The notes under the pieces: generated by a model
Database searches by the model: none
What the model was told of the DNA's origin: nothing
The model's input: only the letters and a program-made list of their open reading frames with translations
Source of the DNA: VGRW01 sp041498295
Lineage (GTDB): Bacteria; Myxococcota_A; UBA9160; SZUA-336
Direction of reading: 5' to 3'
DNA length: 64,000 bases
Assembly: GCA_041498295.1 (NCBI GenBank)
Contig: JBGQIB010000002.1
Location: 15,423-79,422 of the forward strand
In this document: in pieces, positions 57,387 to 64,000 of the stretch
Layout of the letters: every line of letters begins with the position of its first letter
How positions within the stretch are numbered: the first letter of the stretch is position 1
Made by a program: the position numbers and the translations under genes

Positions 57387-59444
57387 CTAGGACCCTGCGC
57401 GCGCGGTCGCCGCGCGCCCGCTCCAGCGCGTCGCCGCGAAGGCGAGCGCGTAGACGCCGAGGGCGACGAGCCAGACCGCGCGCATTCCGATCGCCATCGA
57501 CGACTGCTCGAGGATGCCTCCCGCCATCGCGCCGATCAGGTTGACCCCGAGCGGATATCCCGTCGTCGGCTCCGCCGCGAACAGCCGGCTGAAGCAGACC
57601 GACGCGCAATAGACCGGTATTCCGATCAACGCCGCGCAGGCGAGCGCGCGCAGCGGCGCGGCGAGCTCGAACAAGAGCGGCAGCGGGAATACGTAGTTCA
57701 CCAGAATCGACACGAACAGCCCGAACCAAGCAAAGCGGAGCGGAGGCGCGACCCGACGCAGAACGGTGTAGTTCGCGAGGAAGACCGTGGCCAGGCACGC
57801 GGCGAACACCAGCGCGCTTACGAGCCAGGTGCTGCCGAAGAGCAGCGCGAGCCGGACGATCGCGCTCGCCTCCATCATGGTGAAGCCGGCGCCGAGCAGC
57901 CAGAAGTTCGCGTACAAACCACGCACCGGGTGCAGCCGCCGCAGCAGCAGGAAGGCCCCCGACATGACTGCGGCGACGACGGCGCCAAGCTCGAGGTACA
58001 CGGGCGCGATCGTCGGACGCTCGAGATAGATGAACGGCCAGTCGTCGCTCGACGGCAGGCCGTGACCGTACTTCGCGATCACGTCGGCGGTGCCCGCGAA
58101 GGTTCGATCGCCCTTGGTCGCGACGATCATCGTATTGAACAGGAATACGCCACCGTCAGTAACCAGCATCGCCTGGTCACCAAAGACCTCGCGCACCGTC
58201 GAGAAGATGCGCTCGTAGAGCCACGGGCGGAAGATCGAGTAGTACAACGCCACGATCCCGCGGTCCTCGAGAATGCGGCGCGCGTCGAGCAGCGCCTCGC
58301 GCGTGTACACATAGTTCTCGAGGCGCAGATTCGCCGAGCCGCTGAGCAGCGCCTGTGAGTCGAGCGTACCGAAGACGATCAGATCGAAACGCTCGGGTGT
58401 CGTGCGCAGGAAGTGGCGCGCATCGTCGACCACGGCGCGCACGTGCGGGTCGTCGTACGGGCGGGCCGGATTGCGCTCGTGCCCCAGCGCGAGGATCACC
58501 GGATCGATCTCCACCGCGACGATCTCCGCCGCGTGATTCGCGCGCGCGACATAGACGTCGTTGCCGGTGCCCGCGCCGAGAATCAGCACCTTGCGCGGGT
58601 TCGCACCGGCGTGCATGTCGCGATACAGCTGGTACGGCCGGCCGAAGCGCTTGAGCATGATCTCCGAGAGCTGGCGGCCTTCGGGTGACTCGGCGCCGAA
58701 GTCGAGCGCGAGCTGATGGAAGCTCGAGTTCACGAACACGCGCAGCCCCTCCGCGGTGCGCTCGGTCTGCACGTAGTAGTACGGGCTCCACGCCGATTCG
58801 CGCGACGACCACGCGAACACGAGAAACGGCAGGCCGGCGAGCGCGAACAGCGCGCGGCGCAGCGGCGTGCGCTCGAACACGCCCGCCCACGCGCCCGCGA
58901 TTCCCACCGGCCAGATCCAGGGCGGCAGCCCCGCCCACGACGAGAGCGAGAACGCGATCGTCCCGGCCAGGCTGCCTGCGATGTCCCAGCTGTACGCGAC
59001 CAGCCGCGGGTGCTCGTCCATCGCGCCTGCGAGCGCCTGGCCCAGTGCCACGAACGGCACCGCAGCGAACAGGAAGATCGCGGCCGCCGCGGGAAACAGC
59101 GGCAGCTCCGGGGCGCTCTTCGCGAGGTCCGGATACTGGAGGAAGTAGTGAACCGCGGTCGCGCCCGACTGAATCACGACGCCGCGCGCGAGCACGACGA
59201 AGCCGAAGACGAGCAAGAGCCCGATTGGCAGGGCCGGCGCGAGCGAGCGCTGGCGCGCGAGGATGCAGCCGATGCCCAGTCCAGAGAAACCTGCGGTGAA
59301 CATCAGGTTCGCGAAGTACGAGATCGCGCGGACTTCGGCCGGAACCTGACGGATGAAAGCGAGCTCGAGCAAGAGCACCATCGCCGAGAGCAGCGCGATC
59401 CTCCAGCGCGAGCTCGGGTCGCCGCCTGCCCGACTATCTCCCAC
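57387..59444 (-). CDS. Membrane protein with central spermidine-synthase-like domain
   Basis: 685 residues from GTG 59444. N-terminal membrane helices (ALLSAMVLLLELAFIRQV, NLMFTAGFSGLGIGCILA, LPIGLLLVFGFVVLARGVVI and others) are followed by a soluble SAM-binding domain. That domain has VLILGAGTGNDVYVARANHA, IVAVEIDPVILALGHERNPA, VVDDARHFLRTTPERFDLIV and GTLDSQALLSGSANLRLENY, as in spermidine synthases. Further C-terminal helices follow. Such MFS/spermidine-synthase-like proteins are common but uncharacterised. It overlaps the TerC gene by 11 bases. Confidence 0.78.
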   Translation of the reverse strand: MGDSRAGGDPSSRWRIALLSAMVLLLELAFIRQVPAEVRAISYFANLMFTAGFSGLGIGCILARQRSLAPALPIGLLLVFGFVVLARGVVIQSGATAVHYFLQYPDLAKSAPELPLFPAAAAIFLFAAVPFVALGQALAGAMDEHPRLVAYSWDIAGSLAGTIAFSLSSWAGLPPWIWPVGIAGAWAGVFERTPLRRALFALAGLPFLVFAWSSRESAWSPYYYVQTERTAEGLRVFVNSSFHQLALDFGAESPEGRQLSEIMLKRFGRPYQLYRDMHAGANPRKVLILGAGTGNDVYVARANHAAEIVAVEIDPVILALGHERNPARPYDDPHVRAVVDDARHFLRTTPERFDLIVFGTLDSQALLSGSANLRLENYVYTREALLDARRILEDRGIVALYYSIFRPWLYERIFSTVREVFGDQAMLVTDGGVFLFNTMIVATKGDRTFAGTADVIAKYGHGLPSSDDWPFIYLERPTIAPVYLELGAVVAAVMSGAFLLLRRLHPVRGLYANFWLLGAGFTMMEASAIVRLALLFGSTWLVSALVFAACLATVFLANYTVLRRVAPPLRFAWFGLFVSILVNYVFPLPLLFELAAPLRALACAALIGIPVYCASVCFSRLFAAEPTTGYPLGVNLIGAMAGGILEQSSMAIGMRAVWLVALGVYALAFAATRWSGRAATARAGS

Positions 59445-60681
59445 GGGAGCCACGGCGCAGCGCGGCAGACACCGCGGCGGCCGCGGTCGACGCGGAGGCG
59501 CGCACGCGCGCGAGCAAGCGCCGCGCCCAGATGAATTCGGTCGCGAGGATCGCGAGGCCAGCCGGCGCGACGACCAGGCCCGGGCCCGGCAGCACGAGCA
59601 TCGCGACGCCGAGCAGAAGCACCGTGCCACCGACCACGAGCGCTACCATGCGTCGCGCCGCGCGCAGAGTGAGTCGCGCGAGCTGCTCGATCTCGGCGGC
59701 TCCCACGGGCGAGCCGAGCCGCGCGAAGTCGCGCTTCGCGCCGATCACCGAGGCGAGCGCCCCGACGCCGAGGATGCCGAGGATCACGCACAGCGACGCG
59801 GAATTCGGGATTTCGATGTGGTGCGCGAGGATCATCTTCACGCCCACGAACGCGAGCAGCAGCACGAAACTCACCTTCATGTAGCAGAAGTGCTCGATCA
59901 TCGGCGCGAGTGCGAAATACAAGCTGCGCAGGCCGAGCACGGCAAAGACGTTCGAGCTGAACACCAGGAACGGGTGACTCGTGACCGCGAAGATCGCCGG
60001 AATCGAGTCGACCGCGAACATCACGTCCGAGGTCTCGACGAACATCAACACCACGAGGAGTCGCGTCGCCAGGCGCTTGCCGGACTGCTGGATGAAGAAC
60101 TTGTGCTCGACGAAGTCGTCGTGAATCGGGTAGACGTGGCGCGCCAAGCGGTAGAGCACGTTCTCTTCGGGATTCACGTGCTCACCGCTGGCGACGAGCA
60201 TGCGCCCCGCCGAGACGATCAGGAACGCGCCGAACACGTACGAGATCCACGCAAAGCGCGCGAGCAGCGCCGCGCCCGCGCCGATCATGAGGCCACGAAG
60301 CACGAGCGCGCCCAGCACGCCCCAGTACAGCACGCGGTGTTGGTAGGCGAGCGGAACGCGGAAGTAACTGAAGATCAGCGCGATCACGACGACGTTGTCG
60401 AGCGAGAGTGAGTACTCGACGACGTAGCCCGTCAGGTACTGAATCACGGCGCGGCGGCCGTCGAGGTGCACGGGCGCGTTCGAGGCGATGCCCGCCCAGT
60501 CGTGCTCGAAGAGCGCGAAGACCGCGCCGCTGAACGCGAGCGAGAGGGAGACGTAGAAGAGCGTCCAGGCGAGCGCTTCGCGCGTGCTGATCACGCGCGG
60601 TGTCTTGTTGAAGACGCCGAGATCGATGGCCAGGAAGAAAAGGATCAGCGCCAGAAAACCGGCCCAGATCAGCAACGCCAT
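59434..60681 (-). CDS. TerC-family integral membrane protein with PGPGW-type tail
   Basis: 415 residues from ATG 60681. Typical TerC segments: YSLSLDNVVVIALIFSYFRV, LYWGVLGALVLRGLMIGAGA, MFVETSDVMFAVDSIPAIFA and LGLRSLYFALAPMIEHFCYM, with conserved Asp residues in helices. TerC proteins are linked to metal (Mn) export or tellurite resistance. After the TerC core an extra region carries LPGPGLVVAPAGLAILATEF, a PGPGW-like membrane motif. It sits between the antiporter and the spermidine-synthase-like gene in one minus-strand run. Confidence 0.92.
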   Translation of the reverse strand: MALLIWAGFLALILFFLAIDLGVFNKTPRVISTREALAWTLFYVSLSLAFSGAVFALFEHDWAGIASNAPVHLDGRRAVIQYLTGYVVEYSLSLDNVVVIALIFSYFRVPLAYQHRVLYWGVLGALVLRGLMIGAGAALLARFAWISYVFGAFLIVSAGRMLVASGEHVNPEENVLYRLARHVYPIHDDFVEHKFFIQQSGKRLATRLLVVLMFVETSDVMFAVDSIPAIFAVTSHPFLVFSSNVFAVLGLRSLYFALAPMIEHFCYMKVSFVLLLAFVGVKMILAHHIEIPNSASLCVILGILGVGALASVIGAKRDFARLGSPVGAAEIEQLARLTLRAARRMVALVVGGTVLLLGVAMLVLPGPGLVVAPAGLAILATEFIWARRLLARVRASASTAAAAVSAALRRGSRGR

Positions 60682-60685
60682 CCGG

Positions 60686-62398
60686 TCAGTGCTCCCCGCC
60701 GCCGCGCATCGGCGCATCGCGCAGCGCCTGGCTAAGCTCCACGAAGCTGCGCGCACGCGCAACCCGCCGGCGGGTCTCAGGATCGGCGAACGTCCGAGCG
60801 ACCTCGGCCAGGAGCTCGAGCTGGATCTGATCGTCGCCTTCGGGGGTGACGATCAGCACCGCGATGCGCGCGAGCACGCCGTCTGGCGCGCCGAAGTCGA
60901 CCCCGGGGTCGACGATGCCAAGCGCCGCGACCGGCGCCGCGAGGCCGGGCAGCCGCGCGTGCGGAATCGCCACTCCGACGCCGATGCCGGTCGGCATGAT
61001 CTCCTCGCGCACGAGCACCGCCTCGGCGAGTACCGCGGGCGCCACCTTCGCCGCGGGCGCCGCTGCGCGCGCGAGCTCGCGGATCACTTCGTCGCGCGTC
61101 CGCGCCGCGAGCCCGGGCAAGAACGCCGCCTCGCTCAGCGCCGCAAGCAGCAGGCGCTCGGTGTGCAGGCCGATCAGGCGCTTCATCAGCGGTCCGCTCA
61201 TCGCGGAGGTGGCGAGCGCCATCACGACCAGTGCAACGAACAAGCGCTCTGAGATCATTCCGTACTGGAGCGCGACGAGCGCCATCGCCATCTCCATCGC
61301 GCCGCGCGCGTTCAGGCCCGCGCCCACCGCCCAGGCCTCGCGCGCCGGCAGGCCGCTCCATCGCGCGGCGGCGCTGCAACCGACGAGCTTGCCCAGACAC
61401 GCGATCGCAAACACCGCGCCCACCAGCGCCGGGTCGAAGTTCGCCGCGAAGTCCGCGCGCAGTCCGAGGCTGCCGAAGAAGAGCGGCGCGAACACGACCC
61501 CGACCAACCGCTCGAGCTCGAGCAGGCGGCCCGGCGAGGTCGCGAGCGTTCCGCCCATCACGACTCCCGACAGAAACGCGCCCATGAGCGCGCCGTGACC
61601 GAGCCACTCGGTGAGCGCCGCTGACGCGAACGCGACGCAGACCACGAACGCGACCACACCCCCGCGCTCACCGGCGCGCCGGTCGACCCAACCGAGCACA
61701 CCCAACACAAGCCAGCGTCCCGCGGTCAGCGCGACGCCGACGGCGACGAGTGAGATCGCGACCTCGCCGAGCGCGCTCGGCAGCGTCGTCTGCGAGTGTC
61801 CGAACAGACCGACGACCAGGCCGAACAAGGTCCAGCCGATCACATCGTTGAACACGGCCGCGCCGAGCACGAGCGCGCCGAAGTCGGTGCGGTAGAGATC
61901 GAGGTCGACGAGCGTCTTCGCGATCACCGGCAAGGCGGAGATCGAGAGCGCGGTGCCGATGAAGAGCGCGAACGGCACAAGCGCGGCGCTCGGCTCCGCG
62001 CCGAGCGCCGCCGGCCAAGCCCACGCGGCGCCGAAGCCGACGGCGAACGGAGCGACGATGCCCGCGATGCCCACCGACGCCGCGACCCGCAGGCGCGCGA
62101 GCAAGCGGCCGAGATCGATCTCGAGCCCGGCCACCGCGAGAAAGAGCACGATCGATACGACGGTCAGCCCGCGGAACGCGCTGGCCTGCGTGCCCTCGTG
62201 CGGGAAGAGAGTCGCGAACGCCTCGGGCGAGACGCGGCCCAGGATCGTGGGCCCGAGCAGAATGCCCGCGAGCAGCTCGCCCAGCACCGACGGCTGGCCG
62301 ATGCGCCGCGCGAGGGCGCCACAAATCTGTGTCGCCCCGAGCACGCAGGCAACCGCGAGCAACAGACTCGCCAGCTCGGTGGAGGCGGCCTGGCTCAA
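60686..62398 (-). CDS. CPA2 cation/proton antiporter fused to a PTS EIIA-like domain
   Basis: 570 residues. Residues 1 to about 400 form a KefB/GerN-type antiporter with many membrane helices (GELLAGILLGPTILG, SIVLFLAVAGLEIDL, GLNARGAMEMAMALVALQYG). Residues about 420-560 are an EIIA-Fru/PtsN-like domain with active-site His in GVGVAIPHARLPGLAAPVAA and VLIVTPEGDDQIQLELLAEV. The His could be phosphorylated by a PTS or sense its state, linking ion flux to nitrogen/carbon PTS signalling. No HPr or EI gene is in the window. It lies 4 bases before the TerC start. Confidence 0.9.
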   Translation of the reverse strand: MSQAASTELASLLLAVACVLGATQICGALARRIGQPSVLGELLAGILLGPTILGRVSPEAFATLFPHEGTQASAFRGLTVVSIVLFLAVAGLEIDLGRLLARLRVAASVGIAGIVAPFAVGFGAAWAWPAALGAEPSAALVPFALFIGTALSISALPVIAKTLVDLDLYRTDFGALVLGAAVFNDVIGWTLFGLVVGLFGHSQTTLPSALGEVAISLVAVGVALTAGRWLVLGVLGWVDRRAGERGGVVAFVVCVAFASAALTEWLGHGALMGAFLSGVVMGGTLATSPGRLLELERLVGVVFAPLFFGSLGLRADFAANFDPALVGAVFAIACLGKLVGCSAAARWSGLPAREAWAVGAGLNARGAMEMAMALVALQYGMISERLFVALVVMALATSAMSGPLMKRLIGLHTERLLLAALSEAAFLPGLAARTRDEVIRELARAAAPAAKVAPAVLAEAVLVREEIMPTGIGVGVAIPHARLPGLAAPVAALGIVDPGVDFGAPDGVLARIAVLIVTPEGDDQIQLELLAEVARTFADPETRRRVARARSFVELSQALRDAPMRGGGEH

Positions 62399-62431
62399 CG
62401 CTCGGAGCTTCCGTCTACCGAGATCGCGCGG

Positions 62432-63571
62432 CTAGCGCTCGTCGATCGGGACGTACACCTCGCCCGTCGGTCCGACGTACTTGCCGCGCGGGCGATAGAT
62501 GCGGTTGTTCTGGTACTGCTCGAGCACGTGCGCGCACCAACCCGAGATACGGCTGGTCGCGAATACCGGCGTGAACAGGTCGATCGCGATGCCCATGCTG
62601 TAGTAGACGGACGCCGAGTAGAAGTCGACGTTCGGGATGAGTCCCTTCTTGGCCTGCATCAGGTCTTCGAGTCGCACGCTCATCTCGTACAGCTCGGGGT
62701 GACCGTTCTCGCGCGTGATCTCCTGACTCATGCGCTTCAGGATCTTCGCGCGCGGGTCGCCTTCTTTGTACACGCGGTGGCCGAAGCCCATGATCTTGTC
62801 GCCCGACTTCAGCGTATTCTCGAGCCAGCCCTCGAGGCGATCGGGCGACTTGATCTCGAGCAGCATGCGCGCGACCTGCTCGTTCGCCCCGCCGTGCAGT
62901 GGGCCCTTCAAGGTGCCGATCGCCGCCATGATGCTCGAGTACACGCCGGAGAGCGTGCTCGACGTGACACGCGCGGAGAACGCGGACGCGTTCAGCTCGT
63001 GGTCCGCGTGCAGAATCAGACACATGTCGAAGCGGCGCACCGTCTGCTCGTCCGGCTCCTCGCCCTTCAGCATGTAGAGGAAGTTCCAGGCAATCGACTT
63101 CTCGGGCAGCGGCTGCAGCGGCCACTGTCCGCTGCGCACGCGCTGGTACGCGGTGACGATCGTGCCCACGCGCGCCGAGAGACGCGTCGACTTGCGCAGC
63201 GTCGCGGCGGCATTCACGAGGTTCGCGTCGGGATCGTGCAAAGTGAGGCCCGCGATCACCGCGTGCAGGAAGTCCATCGGGTGCACGCGCGTCGGCAGGC
63301 CGTGAAACCAGCCGAACGACTCGGGCGGCAGCGCCATGCTGTGGTGTAGGTCGGTGGAGAACTCGTCGAGCTCGCGCCGCGTCGGCAGCCAGCCGTACCA
63401 GAGCAGGTAGATGACTTCCTCGAAGGTCGCGTTGGCCGCGAGATCCTCGATCGTGTAGCCGCGATACAAGAGCGTCGTGCCCTCGATTGTGCTGATCGAC
63501 GTGGTGCACGTCACGACGCCCTCGAGGCCGCGATCCAGCGCGCCCTCGTATACCTGCAACTGCTCGCTCAC
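62432..63571 (-). CDS. gltA: Citrate synthase, short (type I dimeric) form
   Basis: 379 residues. It condenses acetyl-CoA and oxaloacetate at the entry of the TCA cycle; 2-methylcitrate synthases are close relatives. Catalytic residues are in LILHADHELNASAFSARV, GPLHGGANEQV, IMGFGHRVYKEGDPRAK and PNVDFYSASVYYSMGI. The length indicates the dimeric rather than the 430-residue hexameric NADH-regulated form. The GTG start overlaps the stop of the upstream SET-domain gene (GTGA). Confidence 0.93.
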   Translation of the reverse strand: MSEQLQVYEGALDRGLEGVVTCTTSISTIEGTTLLYRGYTIEDLAANATFEEVIYLLWYGWLPTRRELDEFSTDLHHSMALPPESFGWFHGLPTRVHPMDFLHAVIAGLTLHDPDANLVNAAATLRKSTRLSARVGTIVTAYQRVRSGQWPLQPLPEKSIAWNFLYMLKGEEPDEQTVRRFDMCLILHADHELNASAFSARVTSSTLSGVYSSIMAAIGTLKGPLHGGANEQVARMLLEIKSPDRLEGWLENTLKSGDKIMGFGHRVYKEGDPRAKILKRMSQEITRENGHPELYEMSVRLEDLMQAKKGLIPNVDFYSASVYYSMGIAIDLFTPVFATSRISGWCAHVLEQYQNNRIYRPRGKYVGPTGEVYVPIDER

Positions 63572-64000
63572 CGTGGTCTCCCCTGCCCGGCTCGCCCCCG
63601 GTCCTTATGAGATCGCAACTCGCCCGCTCCCGCCAGCGGCGCGTCGATGCGCCGCTGCAGGTAAGGCGAGAAGTAACCCTGGTAGCGCTCCCAGAGCTCG
63701 GGACGACTCCAGTCCTCGCCCGTCACCGAACCGCGACACGTCTTCGCGCCGCAGCCGCACGGGAATTGGTCGTACGGCGTGCCGTCGCTCATGGCGTAGT
63801 CGAAGCAGATCTCCTCGCCCGGCTCGAGCCTGCGCATCGCGACGAGCGCGATCTGTCCACGGAGGCCGCAGTTCGGATCGCAGGAGTGGTTCACCCAGTC
63901 CGCCGCACCGTCGCTGCCCGAGACGAGATACAAGTCTTCCTCGACCTGCAGCGTGAGCAGGCGCTCCGCGGGCGAGAGCGCCGCGAGCTGCGACGCCTGC
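63568..64000 (-). CDS. SET-domain protein, 5' end outside the window
   Basis: The visible part (143 codons) reads in from the window edge. It has the core of a SET methyltransferase domain: WVNHSCDPNCGL (the NHS site), RRLEPGEEICFDYAM (catalytic Tyr), and a post-SET-like CGCGAKTCRG. Such short bacterial SET proteins are thought to methylate lysines of proteins; some are acquired from eukaryotes. The last 40 or so residues are unrelated (ELWERYQGYFSPYLQRRIDA). It is coupled to citrate synthase by a 4-base overlap. Confidence 0.85.
   Translation of the reverse strand, partial: QASQLAALSPAERLLTLQVEEDLYLVSGSDGAADWVNHSCDPNCGLRGQIALVAMRRLEPGEEICFDYAMSDGTPYDQFPCGCGAKTCRGSVTGEDWSRPELWERYQGYFSPYLQRRIDAPLAGAGELRSHKDRGRAGQGRPR

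Noticed and set aside
61796..63349. 517-codon plus-strand frame opposite the antiporter and citrate synthase
   Set aside because: Antisense shadow; both minus-strand genes carry complete catalytic motifs.

Overview
The window is about 64 kb of very GC-rich, densely packed chromosomal DNA from a Gram-negative bacterium. Evidence for a diderm envelope includes a Braun/OprI-type lipoprotein with L,D-transpeptidases, a LolD/MacB-type ABC system, and exported cytochrome and thioredoxin proteins. The gene mix (Hsp70 plus J-protein pair, DUF35 plus thiolase, acyl-CoA dehydrogenase, LLM flavoprotein, PaaX, questin-oxidase-like protein, many class-specific oxidoreductases) fits an uncultured, metabolically versatile deltaproteobacterial-grade lineage (Myxococcota or Binatota-like). 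That placement is an inference from gene content only. No rRNA, tRNA, CRISPR array, intact transposase or prophage was seen.

Layout. 0-3.2 kb: Holliday-junction operon (yebC, ruvC, ruvA, ruvB), minus strand. 3.4-9 kb: an unusual DnaK-like/J-protein pair, then a DUF35 protein, SCP-x-like thiolase and aldehyde dehydrogenase. 9-9.6 kb: a non-coding block with two large hairpins that share a conserved 59-nt loop. 9.6-13 kb: serine hydrolase diverging from a MerR regulator; SufU-like scaffold and XdhC. 13-19 kb: a tightly overlapping run of TlpA-multihaem cytochrome, family-4 UDG and ceramidase-like hydrolase, then aroE and glutamate dehydrogenase. 19.1-20.9 kb: a lower-GC insert with a 2-TM protein and a trypsin-fold protease, next to a duplicated 3' end of the neighbouring oxidoreductase gene. 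20.8-27 kb: oxidoreductase, acyl-CoA dehydrogenase, Gld-type ABC exporter and a DsbA-like lipoprotein. 27-34 kb: CDF transporter, infA, a TetR/ferritin-like operon with a 39-bp palindromic operator, FAD monooxygenase, and the lipoprotein/L,D-transpeptidase cluster. 34-39 kb: PurE, E. coli-type LysA, aminotransferase, and a questin-oxidase-like protein carrying an expanded 27-bp tandem repeat. 39-46.5 kb: a zone of broken genes (thrombospondin-3-like protein, LLM oxidoreductase, PaaX regulator, SDR) among intact ZIP, bacterioferritin, Nudix and desaturase genes. 46.5-57 kb: Hsp70-like YegD, CoA-transferase, a distant SelO-like protein and a MacAB/Lol-type export operon. 57-64 kb: frameshifted YjbQ, membrane spermidine-synthase-like protein, TerC, a CPA2 antiporter fused to a PTS-EIIA domain, citrate synthase and a partial SET protein.

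The most notable observations are: (i) an OprI-like lipoprotein ending in Lys beside two L,D-transpeptidases; (ii) paired palindromic elements with a conserved loop and unrelated arms; (iii) a four-copy intergenic repeat, two copies of which carry co-varying hairpins at gene ends; (iv) three in-frame amber codons within 5 kb, two of them in otherwise well-conserved genes; (v) a small protease island with a duplicated gene end; and (vi) a TlpA-multihaem fusion in which one haem motif has lost its histidine.
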